A stretch of 64,000 nt of DNA, taken from positions 1,116,001 through 1,180,000 of the forward strand of contig NC_089390.1 of the NCBI RefSeq assembly GCF_003171515.1, given 5' to 3'. The position numbers were made by a program, and so were the translations under genes. The notes under the pieces are model-generated. The model worked only from the letters and a program-made list of their open reading frames with translations. It searched no databases and had not been told where the DNA came from. Below are positions 28,758 through 41,447 of the stretch, piece by piece. This DNA is from Pyrenophora tritici-repentis (taxonomy: Eukaryota > Ascomycota > Dothideomycetes > Pleosporales > Pleosporaceae). The first letter of the stretch is position 1, and each line of letters starts with the position of its first letter.

Positions 28758-29462
28758 GCCGGCTCGGTGAGTGGACCCGGCCTCGCCTGGCTATTTGTTC
28801 TGGAAAGGCTCTGGAAGGCGATCGCATATCCACGACTCGTCGTCTCACTCCCGGGCAGCCCCCGGCGCGCGCGACACATGGTGACACAGAAGAGGCGCAG
28901 ATAATCGCAGCTGGGACATTTGGCCGCTCGATAGACTTCAAACGCGTTGCATTCTCTTTCTCAGTTGCTGCGGAACAGACGACGGCTTCCGCGCCCAGGC
29001 ACCGAGCGCAGCCGGGGTCTTGACGAGCAAGGTTTCACGCACAATGGCTTGCTCCTGCTCTGGCAATTTTGATGGTTTTGATTTTGATTTCTATTTCTCA
29101 ATTCGATACGGCGCTGCGTCATTGGCGCACACTCTCGCTCGCCCTTGAGTTGGCGGCGTCGACGAGTCGCAGTGTGGAATGTCACTTTTGTGCCCGTCTT
29201 ACTTATTACCCAGAAGCAAGACTCGCCTACATCCCAGATGCCGGCCCTTTATTTTCACCACGCTCCTACAAATGGCGGCGCCATGCCGGCCAGTACCAAT
29301 AATATAATTCGCAACCAGCTGCAGCCCTGATTCGCCTCGTTGGAAAAGCATCCCTTGCCGTCATATCGACCAGGGGCCCGCACCAGCATACCGTCTGCCG
29401 TACTCAGCCTGAGACGGCCTGCGCACGCCACGACGCACTGTGCCTGCTGGTTGCTGGCTGCA

Positions 29463-29497
29463 GTCTGAGTCTGAGTCTGAGTCTGAGTCTGAGTCTT
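29463..29497 (+). repeat. 6-bp tandem repeat (GTCTGA) x5+
   Basis: Five perfect copies and a partial sixth. On the minus strand it would encode Ser-Asp repeats, but no gene is supported there. Confidence 0.9.
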
Positions 29498-29621
29498 CAG
29501 GCTGCACGGCGTTTGGTGTTTGCCATACATTGACGGTTGTTATTTCCAAATGGAATTAACTCGACCAAGTTACAGTTGCAAAACCTTGAGCTGCTGAGTT
29601 GGCCATAAGCTTTCGCCAGCT

Positions 29622-29661
29622 TCCGCCAATCCGCCAATCCGCCAGTCCGCCAGTCCGCCAG
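29622..29661 (+). repeat. 8-bp tandem repeat (TCCGCCAA/G) x5
   Basis: Two TCCGCCAA units followed by three TCCGCCAG units. Confidence 0.9.
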
Positions 29662-32354
29662 CTTCGGTCAGGCTTTGCAGAGTATCGGGCGCGATCGCCA
29701 GTCCATGCTCGTCTACACTTTCTACCTCACCATGTAACTGCACGCACGTTATTGGCGCAAGTCAGGACGTCCCATCTGAGCGCCGCCTTGTTACATTGCA
29801 GGGTCCGAACGCCTTCTGATTTTCACCGGTCTGCCAGCCGCCTGCCCAAAGCTCAAACCTGACAGCTGCTTGACGGCTTTCTCCACAGAAAACTTTGTCG
29901 AAATTGTGATGGTGAGCTACAGCTTGCGGGGAGCTGGGAAAGTGGAGCTCGAACGGCCTTGAGCATTTCCCCTTTGAGCCGCGCTACTGCAATGTGCAGC
30001 GGCTGTCCATTCCCGTGGAAGCGAAGCAGGGGTTCGTCTTCTCGAAAGGATCACCAGCTGCGAAAGATAACCCTGCCAACACGTGGATATTCTCAGTCTG
30101 GTGGATCTTGGCCTGCTCACTGGAAGGGCCCCATGTACCAGCGGCACCGTCTCCGTGCCACCTGAACACGTCCACGCCACGGCCTCTGCGCCTCTGCAAA
30201 GGAGAATACACTCCACGCTGGGCCAACCGGTACGACAGCTATTAGCCGGTGGAGCCGTCTGCTTCGGGAAAACTGGCTTGTGAGTGTTGCATTTCGCAAC
30301 GTTTCACCCTCGCCTATTCGGTCCTTACAGTAACCCTTCTCAAAAGTCCGTCGAGACAACGCCCTTTGTCATGCGACCAAGTCGACGAGCGGTTCCGCTT
30401 TCATCTCGGACCACCGTTGACTCTCCCCGGCGCCGAGTACAAGGCGATCAGCATCAACTTCGCTCTCGGTACCTGGCCCTGGTGATCTTCTTGCATTGGC
30501 GCCCAATCCAGCCGCCGATATCATCATTTGAGCTACACGAGCCGGATCATTCCGCCAAATGAAGCATTCCGCGTCCCAGTCCCGCGACATTGTCACGACT
30601 CGATCGTCTGTCGCACCACAATTCTCCGTTGCCGATCCCGCATGTTTTTGCACCATTCCCTGCCGTACGCAGTCAGCTTCCCAACCTCGACCTCACTCCA
30701 ATCGCAACGCGAACACCAGTTCTTTTATTGGCCGCCGTGAACACGCCATTCTCGACGCTGCCAGACGCCGGGGTGAACTCAAACACGTTTACCAACGCCT
30801 ATCGGGAGATTAAGGTTTTGTCGTACTACTTATCAGAAGAGTATGGTGCTCAACGCTAACAGGGACACATATGCATGCATATGCTTTCGGAACACTACCG
30901 CTATCGACCGCTGCTATCGATACTATTCTCCGTGAACAATGCAAACTAACGCCAAACTGGTGTTTCGGACGTATCTAAACGCCACTACTGCATCTGTCAA
31001 CTCATCCTCGAATGTGCTGGCATCGGCATCTACTAACTACTCACTTTGGCTCCAACGTCAGCCAATTGCGCATGTTGCAGCTTACTACTGCGCCTCGTCA
31101 CAGTTACCCCATTTATTTGCACCTACCCGCCTACCCCCATCCGCGTGCTTATCTTGTGTCCCCAAGATCTGGTTGAAGACGAGACAATTCCGAATACGGC
31201 ACTACTGCGCGACACCAATACTCGGCGTATGCTTTACATCACCGCCTAGCGAGGCCTGCCTACTCGTCACACCATCAATCTATGATGACATGTAGCCGTC
31301 ACCGTGGTTGCAGCCTGGAAACTGACCTCAGCATTGATATATCTGTGGTTATTTGATTCCCGGACGCTGCAAGGTCGCAGTACAGTCAGCCCGGAAGTCC
31401 GCCACGCCCACATGGTTGAACATGTGTTCCTGCCGCGCGTGTTTGTGATATCGAATGAGTGAGTTGAGTAACGTACTTGTAAGCAACTTCGGGTGAGGGC
31501 ATTATTGTGGTGCGACGGCATCCCGATGACCAGGCTTACGGGTGAGGTTACGACCTGGCCAGAATTAGGGCGGCGACATCTAGCCAGCCTCATGTTGGTG
31601 GATGGAATGTGGGATGTGGCAGCGACACGTGACGGGCGGGTAAGATGAAGCACTTTCTTACTTGTAAGCTAACAAGGTACCAAGTGTCGGGTTTATGAAG
31701 CGGCTGCATGCACGCGTGTTATCAAGATAATATAATCTGCATAATCGGAACTCCTATCTCACTTGCCATCTACCCAACTTCGATTATACTTACAGTCGTT
31801 TCGTATTCGTTGTGTGCCAATCAAGAATGACGTGTCGGTCCATTGTAGGAACTTTCCTTTACAACTCAAATATTTGAAGATTGCACTGATCGTCACACAA
31901 AGTAAATCCCGAGTGTATGCACGATTCTCGCCAAACTTTGCACCAAACCCCCCGCCCCCAGCCAGATGGTCAGCACTAAAAGCTTGCATGGCAACCCGCT
32001 GCGCTACACCTTCTGCTCTGGGTAACATTAACCCCGCAGTATCTGATCTTTGCTCCAGCATCGCCGATCCACCCGAAACTATAATCTGGGGATATCGTAG
32101 TCGCTCGTACATCGATGACTGTCGTATTCGTCATTGCATACCCCATGTAGCGTAGATAACATTTGGTGAGATACGAAGACATTGTAGATCTATGCATGGT
32201 GGTAATCGTTCACATTGTACCAAGAACATGTCAATGCGTGGGAGATTAGAATAAAAGGGTGTACCCCAAGTTGGAGTGATTTGGAGACATGTAATCATAT
32301 CTTAGTTAAATGAGGGTTGGCGGATTACGGCCGTCGGAATGAAATGTGTAAAGA

Positions 32355-32488
32355 ATGCGTTATCTGGTGACGAAGTAAGGTTTACATAAAAAGACAAGAT
32401 TGCATTGTCTGGTGACCAACTAAGGTTTACGCCAAAAGACGACTGCGTTATCTGATGACCAAGTAAGGTTTACACCAAGATAAGACGT
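32355..32488 (+). repeat. Diverged 42-46 bp tandem repeat x3
   Basis: Three units starting at 32355, 32401 and 32443, each with TGCRTTRTCTGRTGAC and, about 20 bp later, TAAGGTTTAC. They lie in the 3' flank of the AAA-ATPase gene. Confidence 0.75.
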
Positions 32489-32696
32489 GTGTTATCACAT
32501 ACTACGCACAGGTAGTTTGCCAAGTCAAACTCGCATCTCTGGGCATGAAATAGTTTTGTAAACAATCACACCACTAGAGCTACTGATAGTACATAGGAAA
32601 GTATAGGGGGGGTATCAGGCGTCGCGCAAGTCAAAGAACCGCCTAACTCATATCATACACAGGCTGACACTTGCATATCTGCGCCTAGTCTTTTCC

Positions 32697-34483
32697 CTAG
32701 TCGTCCTTCTTTCCAGCCACAGTCTCCATCTCCACCTCACCCTGCACCTCGCCTTTTTTATTCTTTGTAGTAATCCTGTACTTGCCGCCGTCCCACAGAT
32801 CCTTGAACGTAAGCTCCTTTGTACGGCCAAGTGATTCAATCGCTCCAATACGCTCGAGGGTTGCTTCTAGGAAATCTTCAAACCCAGGCTCGGAGCAGAT
32901 CTCGTTAAAGGCACGCTGCATGGGTACCGAGTCGGCGCGGACCACGGCGTGTGAATCAATGGAGAAGATGGATAGGTCGTGATGTTGCCTGATAAAGTCG
33001 GAGCGTGTCATGATCCATCTGGCACGGTGAAGGGGTATGGAGGGGAGAATATGGCCTTGGTTGGGGTCGTATTTGGATTCCAATTCGGCGTAGCGTTTGT
33101 AGAGGGCGTTGGCGAGGACCATGGCAGTTGACTAATTAAATCAGCGTTGAAATCACACATGGTAAACATACTAACCGCATACTTCTGCTGGTCCATGACG
33201 TCGTCGTCCATTTCCTCGCCCAGTATAGCGCAGTTATTCAGGAACCAAATCTTCTCCATCTCGCAAATGTTGTTGCACTTTGCAATCATGTCTTCCGACT
33301 TGGCAACGCGATTGAGAAAGGTTAGACGGCCGCCAATCTTGTCGTAGACCTCTTCAAGAATCGACTCCTTCACCTTTTCCCCGTAGTACTTCATTCTGTA
33401 GTTGCGTAGAGCTTGCATCGCACGGTCTTTGGTGAGATCCTTGATCTGATGTACCTCCATGCGCGTGGCATACTGCTTCAGTCTTTCAAAAACCCAGTAC
33501 TTGTCCGAGTTGATGATGACGGTGGCGAGGTTCGACGCTGCCCACTGCTCTGCCCGTTGCTGGATGAGCTCGAGAAGATCCCTGCCATCATCGTCGTCAC
33601 GGATTAGATGTGCCGAGTTGATGATGAGGATGAGCGGACGTCCAACTCTTGCACGCCGTCTCAGGGCCACCTTTTCCAGCTTATTAAAGGCTCGCTCAAT
33701 GTCAAGGATGGCGCCTGCGTCGCGAGGCCCGCGAATGGAAAAGAGCGACCCAATGTTATCCTCGTGGTACTCAAAGTCAAGACAGCGACCCAGTCGGACA
33801 CGGAAGACCTCAAGATCAGCATGGGCTTCCATCATTGAGCATCCCTCGCCATTGATCTTATCCATGGCATCTATCAACATCGACGTCTTCCCCGTCCCCT
33901 TTTCGCCAATGAGCAAGTGGTAGCGGCCCTTGGTCTCGCCCCACACAATCTTGTCAATCTTCTCTTGCTCGTCACGTGGAATCCACCGGTCATAGTCCTG
34001 GTCGTCGTTTGCATCGCTCTTCACAACCTCCAACCGAGAAGGCTCCCCATTCTTCGGAATCTCTTTCCCATTAGCTGCAAGATCGAGAACAGGGTCGCCT
34101 GGGCGGAATGCATTCTCCATCTTCTCAAGTACATTCCACTTGTAGTACTTGGTGTATCCAATACCAACACAGCCAAGAATGAAAATGCTCGCTCCCGTAG
34201 TCATGGCCGCCTCGAACATTTTCCACCCCGTGCTTCGCCATTCAGCCTGGTTCTTCTCACGCTTCTCCTCCGCCTCGTCTCCCTCCAAACGTTCCGTAGC
34301 ATCATCAACCGGGTTGGGCGCATCATTTCCTGGGGAAGGAGGCCCAGATTGACCAGTCAATGTGCGTGACCATGTCCTTGGAATTACCGGGCCAGCCCGC
34401 TGGGACCGGTATACGGGAGATTGCCGAGGGAATCCGACACGTCGCGGTGTTCTAGCCCTCAGAAACGGTCGCAGCATTAACAT
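32697..34483 (-). CDS. Mitochondrial membrane AAA-type P-loop ATPase of the fungal winged-helix family
   Basis: Two exons: 34483-33176 and 33131-32697, with a 44-bp intron (GTTAGT...AATTAG); 580 residues from the first ATG. The frame continues upstream only through a GTG. The N-terminus (LMLRPFLRARTPRRVGFPRQ) is a mitochondrial presequence. One TM helix near 90-112 (MTTGASIFILGCVGIGY). Walker A is GEKGTGKT at about 192-199. The Walker B position reads PLILIINSAHL, without the usual acidic pair. After the core the protein has NRVAKSEDMIAKCNN, and in exon 2 a C-terminal winged-helix-like part (SRTKELTFKDLWDGGKYRI region). The family is known from fungi as inner-membrane anchored ATPases of unsettled function. 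Divergent to CLU1. Confidence 0.7.
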
Positions 34484-35084
34484 TATTGGCGTTGGCACGT
34501 TGCGTCCGGTGTCGCGTGCTTGAACACGTGTCGATCGCACTCTGGAAAAGAAAATCTCAAGATAAAACTACAATGATTGACAGCCGCGTGAATGAGAGTG
34601 ATAGAAGTGAGACGACAGAGAGGGGCAACGCGCAAAGGAGGTACTGCGGCGTGCTACGCTGGTGTCGAGATGATTAGCCGCAGGGGCCATGCGAGCGCCA
34701 AGAGAGTGGTAGGAGCTGCAACAGCATCGTGAGGGTTCCACAGGCGATATCACGATACCGGCAGTCTCACTCGTACAAGGCGAAGAGCAGGGTCAGCAAG
34801 AGATGGCTTTTGGACAATGCCGTGCGCTGACGATGGGGGCCGTCTTTCCGATGTCATCCTTGCGCCTTCGGAAGTGGAGTGTAGCTTAGCGGACCATTCC
34901 GGCGCCCTCAAGAAAAATATTCTGGAGACATGACCGAAGAAGTTCCCTCACTCTCGCACACCTCAACGCATGTCACTGTACATTGATGCGCCTGTCTTGT
35001 ATATTCCCGTCCTTTTCTAGACCAATCTCTTCTTTCTGTCGCTCTTTCCCGGGGTCTTGGTGTTGATCTCGATCCGCCGCAAGC
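34484..35084. promoter_or_regulatory. Divergent promoter region between the AAA ATPase and CLU1
   Basis: About 600 bp between the ATGs of two divergent genes for mitochondria-related proteins. No TATA box or named motif identified. Confidence 0.4.
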
Positions 35085-38000
35085 ATGGCCACTACCAATG
35101 ACGCTTCCAAGTCTGGTGAGCTTCCCACACGACAAGAAATTTGTTCCTCGACGTAGCTTGCACGCCATGACTAACACGACTGCAGAAGTCGAAAAGACCC
35201 CTATAGAGCAAAATGTAAATGGGCAGACAGAAGGCGCAGATGGCGCAGACGGCGAGGAGGGTGCTGTCCAGCCAGACAGTATGTCAATTGAGTGGTGCAG
35301 TAAGCAATCAACTGATCATGTCTAGACATCTTCCAAGTCACCATTAAGCTTCCACATGAGCCATTCGAGATGCCAATGACGGTGCGTGTAGCGATGCAAA
35401 ATACATGGCAGTTACTCATGTTGGTAGATTTCATCGGCCGAGCAGGTGCAAGACCTCCGCCAGTCCATCATCGAGATGCCGCACACATTCCAGTACTCGT
35501 GTTTCCACCTGGAGCATGAGGGGAAGCGGATCAACGACTATGTCGAACTTTCCGAAGTCCAGGGACTCAAGGCCGACTCGGTATTGACTCTGGTGGAGGA
35601 CCCATACACGGAGAAGGAGGCGAGACTACATGTCATTCGCGTGCGGGAGCTCATCGGCGCTGCTGGTGATCGTACCGATGCGCTGCACGGTATAATGGCT
35701 GGCCTGTCACTGCACGACACTGTGGGACACGAGCAAATATTGAAGCCGAAGCAGGACGGTCCCGAGCAGACGCCGGTGACTGACTACGACTTCAAGGCAG
35801 CATCGGTAAAGACTTTGCTGCCTCCTGCTCCAGAGACTGCGCCCAAGACGATCAAATCCATTGCTGTTTCGCCATGGAATCCCCCTCCATACCACCTCCG
35901 CTCCAAGGGCCACCTCTTGTATCTGGTAGTCACCACCAACGAGAACGAGCAACATCACATCACCGCGCACGTCTCCGGTTTCTACGTCAACAAGTCGTCA
36001 AATGCCAGCTTCGACCCTTCGCCACGACAGGCCCCCAAGGCGAAGCACGCGCACTCGCTCCTGACTCTTCTCGAGGAGCTGTCGCCGTCTTTCCGCACTA
36101 CCTTCCAGGAATTGCTGGAGCACAATGCGAAGAAGGAGCTGCTTACCATTTTCCAGCTCTCAAACGCCATCCCCGCGAACCCCTGGTTGGTTCCCGCACC
36201 CACTTCAGCCCTAACCCCACACCAGCCTGATCTCGCGCGGACGCAGGAGAGCTACCTGATATCGGGCGTTGAAAACACCGAAACTCTGCGTGACTGGAAT
36301 GAGGAGTTCCAGTCGACCCGGGAGATGCCAAAGGAGGCTGTCCACGACCGTGTATTCCGCGAACGCCTCACGTCGAAGCTGTTTGCCGACTACAATGACG
36401 CAGCAACTCGCGGCGCCATGTTGGTTGCCCGTGGCGAGATTGCGCCTCTGAATCCTACAGAGGCCAAGGATGCGCAGATTTTCGTTTACAACAACATCTT
36501 CTACTCGTTTGGTGCTGACGGTGTCGGTACATTCGGCGCAGAGGGTGGCGACGAGGCTGCGCGTGTGGCTGTGGGCAAGGACGTCTTTGGTGTGCGCGCC
36601 GTCAACAACCTCGACATCCAGAACCTCTTTACTTCTGGAACCGTTGTTGTAGACTACCAGGGAAAGCGTATTGTTGGCCAGAGTATAGTACCTGGTATCT
36701 TCAAGCAGCGCGACCCTGGAGAGCACCAGATTGACTACGGTGCGGTGGAGGGCAAGGAGATTGTGGCCGACGACAAGTCATTCGTCCCGCTGTTTGAGCA
36801 ACTCTCCAAGGCACTACGCGTGAAGAAGCATCCTGTCTGGGACAAGGACAACGTCCGCCACGAGCTGGAGGGAAGTGTCGAGACCAAGGGCTTGATTGGC
36901 ACAGACGGTAGGCGGTATGCTCTGGACCTCTACCGCCTGACTCCCCTTGATATCTCGTGGATAGAGGCACACTGGACCGAGCCCACCGAGGACGGCGAAT
37001 CAAAGCCAAAGGACAAGGACTACCCCCACCGCATGGCGACTCTCCGTCCAGAGCTCGTAGAGTCCTACTACAGGATCAAGCTGCGAGAGTACGTCAAGAA
37101 CGAACTCGCCAAGAAGAAGGAGGCTAAGGAGGCCAAAGACGCCAAGGAGAAGGAGGAGAGCTCCGAAGAATCTGATGAGTCCTCCGAGGACGAAGAAGAG
37201 TCTGAAGAGAAGCCCAAGGCCAAGAAGCTTACCAGTGCAGAGAAAAAGGCTGCAAAGATTGCCAAGAAGGCTGAGGAGGACCCTGAGCAGGAACGTGTCG
37301 ACATCTCGGGCTTCTCGTTTGCACTCAACCCTGATGTGTTCTCTGGCCAGAACCCGCAATCAGACGAGGACAAGAAGGAGTGGGCTCAGGATGAGGCAGA
37401 GGTTCGCGCTGCCTGTGAGCACCTTACGGCCGAGGTCATTCCCCGCTTGATGCAGGAGATCAAGGAGGGCGATGTTGGCTTCCCCATGGACGGTCAGTCC
37501 CTGAGCAGCCTGTTGCACAAGCGCGGTGTAAATATCCGCTACCTTGGAAAGCTTGCTGAACTTGCCGACAAGCCCGAACCAAGGCTTCAGGCTCTTAAGC
37601 GTCTGGTAGTCCAGGAGATGATTGCACGTGGCTTCAAGCACTTTGCCAACTCGAAGCTTCGCAACGTGTCTGCACCATTCGCCGCGCCAGCTGCCGCACA
37701 CCTCCTCAACTGCCTGCTCGGTGCTGAAGTGAGCGCCAAGCCTGTTGCTGAGTGCGACAACAGCCTCAAGGCAATGTATCCCGATGACGACTTTAGCTTC
37801 GAGAAGCTCACCCCTGAGTTGTTGAAGAAGGAGGTTGTCGACCAGGTCGCCCTACGATTTAGGTTCGACTTGGGCGAGTCGTGGATTGAACCTGGCAAGG
37901 AGCTCCAGATGCTTCGTGAGGTCTCCCTCAAGCTGGGTCTGCAATTGGAGAGCAAGCAATACGCCTTTACCAAGGAGGCCTTGGCCAGCAGTACTCCCGC

Positions 38001-39075
38001 CGAGAAGCCTGCCGCTCCCCAGACCAACGGCCACAGCACTTCGAGCAAGAAGAAGAAGAACAAGACGACGCCGCCAGTTCGCGCTGCTAGCCCAACCGTC
38101 ACCCTTGCTCCTCAGACGTTCCACGCCGACGACATCCTAAACATTGTCCCTATCATCAAGGAGGCTTCGCCCAAGAGCTTGTTGGCTGAAGAGGCACTCG
38201 AGGCTGGCCGCATGTCCCTGGCCCAGGACCAAAAGGAACTTGGTCAGGAACTCCTCCTTGAGTCTCTGCAGCTACACGAGCAAATCTACGGCGTGCTCCA
38301 CCCCGAGGTAGCCAAGGCTTACCACACCCTGTCGAACCTACTCTTCAACCTGGACGACAAGGTCTCGGCGCTTGAATTGGCCCACAAGGCTGTCATTGTC
38401 TCCGAGCGCACGCTTGGTGTTGACCATGCCGACACGGTGCTTGCCTACCTCAACCTTGGACTATTCGAGCATGCCTCGGGTAACACCAAGGCTGCTCTCA
38501 CCTACCTGCGTCATGCGCTTGAGCTTTGGAAGATCATCTACGGCCCCGGCCACCCCGACTGTGTCACAACAATCAGCAATGCCGCCGTCATGTTGCAGTC
38601 ACTACCTCAATACCACGAATCCCGTCTGTGGTTTGAAGCGGCCCTTGCCATCCATGAAGAGCTTTTTGACCGGAAATCAATCAGCACAGCCAACATGCTC
38701 TTCCAGACTGCCCAGGCCGTCGCTTTCGACAAGGACATGCGTGGTGGTGTCAACCGCATGCGCGAGTCGTACAATGTCTTCAAGGAGGTGCTTGGACCAG
38801 ACCACAGCACCACGAAGGAAGCTGAGGGCTGGCTCGAGCAGCTCATCCACAGTGCTGTGAACCAACTCAAGGCTGCACAACTCCCTTCAAATGCCAAGGG
38901 ACGCGTTCGCATGCAACTCCCTGCCACGAGCAGTACCGCCGCCTCTAGTAGCCAACGGGGCGCAGTTGACCAGCGCAAGATTGAGGACCTTCTCAAGTAC
39001 ATTGAGGGAGAGACGCAGAAGACGCCTTCCTCGAAGAAGAAGACGCAGACAAACCCCAGGAAGAGGACACACTAG
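35085..39075 (+). CDS. CLU1: Clustered mitochondria protein Clu1/CluA
   Basis: Four exons: 35085-35115, 35186-35278, 35326-35381, 35428-39075; 1,275 residues. Introns of 70, 47 and 46 bp have GT-AG ends and keep frame. Order of domains: acidic N-terminus; ubiquitin-like CLU-N region (FQVTIKLPHEPFEMPMTISS, LEHEGKRINDYVELSEV); the CLU domain (FQSTREMPKEAVHDRVFRER, FVYNNIFYSFGADGVG, NLFTSGTVVVDYQGKRIVGQ, SIVPGIFKQ, KALRVKKHPVWD, IGTDGRRYALDLYRLTP); a Lys/Glu-rich linker; the eIF3-p135-like region (INIRYLGKLAEL form: GVNIRYLGKLAELADKPEP); and C-terminal TPR repeats (YHTLSNLLFNLDDKVSALEL, AYLNLGLFEHASGNTKAALT). Family members bind mRNAs of nuclear-encoded mitochondrial proteins and control mitochondrial distribution in the cytosol. 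Length is normal. Confidence 0.95.
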
Positions 39076-39568
39076 TTTGGATGCTAGTGTAGTCCCATTT
39101 TATCGCCTTCTGAAGCCGTTGCGCTTCTGCATGATCTTTGGCGTGGTTGCATTATTGGAGTTTTGGTTCGGGCACGCGGACGGTTACGTACCGGTCGCTA
39201 CAGGATAGATCGACCGGACGGACAGGAAAAGCAGGGTGTATATGACTGGCTGGTAGATACCGGGTAACATATGGATGATGAATGACTGTACTGATATCAA
39301 TGCAATATCTCCTCTTCAACCTTATGCTGCCGGACTGGCGAAGTGAGTTTACGTCCTGAGAAGTTTACAGAGCTGTAAATATGAACAGCAATCAACGGTT
39401 GTCGTATTACTCGATTGGGGAACAATAGGATACGAATGGCAGTCATGTGCATGAGACGTTAATTAATGCCAAAGCTCGGCACATTATCCTCCGAACTATG
39501 ACCCCTCCATAGCTATACAAGCCCCGCCATACACCCGTAACAAAACACCAGCTTACAACACAATTACA
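39076..39568. other. Intergenic between CLU1 and the mutarotase-like gene
   Basis: CLU1 3' flank and the promoter of the next gene; nothing distinctive seen. Confidence 0.5.
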
Positions 39569-39979
39569 ATGGCATCCCCAAACCAAGGCCCTCGCCGAGT
39601 CGGACAATGGCTGTACCTGAAGCCTGAATGTATCGAAGACTACAAGAAATGCCATGCAGCAGTGTGGCCCGAGGTCCTTGAACAAATCAAAGATTCCAAC
39701 ATCAAGGATTGTATGTCCTGTTCTTGTATACCCTACTCTGCTAACTCCCCAGACTCCATATACCTGTCCATGACACCCCGACCAACGCTATTCGCGAGCT
39801 TCAAGTACGTGGGGAACGCCTTTGACGAGGACATGGCGCGCATGGCTGCGAATAAGAAGGTGCAGGAGTGGTGGACCATGACGGATGGTATGCAGGAGAG
39901 CCCGGTGGAGGGGGCAAAGGGGAGTGCGACAGGACCAGGGTGGTGGGGACAGACCGAGGAGGTATTCTATGTGGAGTGA
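39569..39979 (+). CDS. L-rhamnose mutarotase-like protein (RhaM/DUF718 family)
   Basis: Two exons: 39569-39710 and 39753-39979, with a 42-bp intron (GTATGT...CTAAC...CCCCAG); 122 residues. Motifs: GQWLYLKPECIEDYKKCHAA followed by VWPEVLEQIKD (the Tyr-x-x-x-His...Val-Trp-Pro signature), YSIYL, LFASFKYVG, KVQEWWTMTDGMQ and a C-terminal FYVE. RhaM interconverts alpha and beta anomers of L-rhamnose in the cytosol as a small dimeric barrel. Length is slightly above bacterial RhaM (~104). Fungal substrate unproven. Convergent with the next gene across 123 bp. Confidence 0.85.
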   Translation: MASPNQGPRRVGQWLYLKPECIEDYKKCHAAVWPEVLEQIKDSNIKDCMSCSCIPYSANSPDSIYLSMTPRPTLFASFKYVGNAFDEDMARMAANKKVQEWWTMTDGMQESPVEGAKGSATGPGWWGQTEEVFYVE

Positions 39980-40102
39980 GGGCAAAAATTGAAATAACTG
40001 GTATCAAACATGACTTATTATCCTCCGCGCAAGTCCCATCCACCACGCATGCGTGGCCAAACGTCTCCAAGAATGCCTTCCATGCTTCGGCTAACTCTTC
40101 CC

Positions 40103-41162
40103 CTACAACGGCTCGTAGTCTGCGCTCGTGTCGCCAATCCATCCAAACCACAGCGAAATCACAGTGTTTGCTACCACCCACACACCTACATATCCCAGTG
40201 CGCCGACAAACTCGGTGCCCTTCAGTGTCATGCACTTTTGCACGTTTCCGATGAATAGGAACGTGTTCAAGATGATTGTCTGCTGAATGAGTGTGCGCGT
40301 CCTCTTGCTGAAGTTGAAGAAGTTGTGCTCAAACGTCTGGGTGAGCGTTGCAGTCGAAGGATCAAACTCCTCAACCGGCGTCTCGGCACCGGGAAGCGGC
40401 TGGGCGGCAAACGAAGGGTCGAGCAGGAAGGCTTTGGCAGCGGTGCCAACGATGAGCGTCTTGCAGGCTAGCGAGACGGGGGTTTCGAGATGCGCGTCCT
40501 CAAGAGTGGAAATGTCGAAGAATTGAACCAGAAAGAGGTTGAGGTAACCAGTCTTCAGTCCGCTCCACAGTACAACGACGTATACGCCGGCAGCCAACAG
40601 TACGCTCGACAGCTGCACCTGAATGCTGTTAAGCAGAAAGCGGTTGCGTAGGGGCGCGTTGCTCTTGTGGACGATTGAGCGCGGGCGCAAGAGGTACGTG
40701 GGCACGGCATAGGACGCGATTTCGATGAAGAGGTCGACGACACTTGTCACGGTCGTGATCTCGTAAAAGGTATTGATCAAGTACGTGTAGGGCGCGTACG
40801 TGAGGACGACCAGAGCCATGACATCAATGACTGCGGTTGTTAGCTAATTCTATATGCAGTGCGATTACCTTACAGTCGTAGTTGAAGAACCAGGCCAGTC
40901 CGACAGTCAAGCAGCGCATGGCAATTCGCGCCGCAGGAGAGTAAAACGACGTGATGTCGTTCTCAGTCGGGACCCTGCTAATAGCCCCGAGCTCCGAGGC
41001 CAGGAAATTCGATGTAAACTCCCATAGCAGCGCGTTGATGCCCAGGTTCAGTGTAATGAGAATTGGCACGCGCAGGGCTGCTGGGAGGCGCGATCGCACT
41101 GGCTTGGGCGCGTGAGGTACTACCTCTGGCGCCTCGCGCTCGATGACTGCAACGGGTGGCAT
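40103..41162 (-). CDS. Multi-TM fungal membrane protein, function unknown
   Basis: Two exons: 41162-40874 and 40830-40103, with a 43-bp intron (GTAAGG...CTAAC...CCGCAG); 338 residues. Starts at ATG 41162; the upstream frame has only GTG. Six or so hydrophobic helices: VPILITLNLGINALLWEFTS, MRCLTVGLAWFFNYDFIDVM with ALVVLTYAPYTYLIN, VVDLFIEIASYAVPTYLL, VQLSSVLLAAGVYVVVLWSG, TLIQQTIILNTFLFIGNVQK and YVGVWVVANTVISLWFGWIG. The N-terminus is Pro-rich and cytosolic in style, with no signal peptide. Conserved-looking but no family name can be assigned from sequence alone. Confidence 0.8.
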
Positions 41163-41447
41163 TTGCGGTGTTCGAATGTGAGCGGTAAGGAATGACACGA
41201 TGTGGGATGAGGTGGTGTTTGAGTGATGACAGGTGCTAGGTGTGCAACTTTGTTTTGGCCTGCGTCATTGCGCTTCACGTCCGTGCACAGCCCTCTGAAA
41301 TATGCATTCACGCAGCATTGTTGATTATGTCATCATAAAGTGATATTGACGCGTAGGGTTTAATAGCACAGTGTTTTTGGGCATTAACATAGAAAGCGAA
41401 GTCGATATCGTAAGTTACAGTGTTCAGCATCCCATACCGTATCATGA

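Larger units (their letters stand above)
27721..32696. other. Gene-poor stretch of about 5 kb with clustered short tandem repeats
   Basis: No multi-exon gene, conserved domain or RNA gene recognised on either strand. Open frames up to 195 codons exist (27852-28439 minus) but look like GC-driven chance. The left half could act as a long upstream region of the small-ORF locus. Distinct repeats are listed separately. Confidence 0.5.

Noticed and set aside
34484..35084. A tRNA or small RNA gene in the divergent promoter
   Set aside because: No A/B box pair or cloverleaf could be read.
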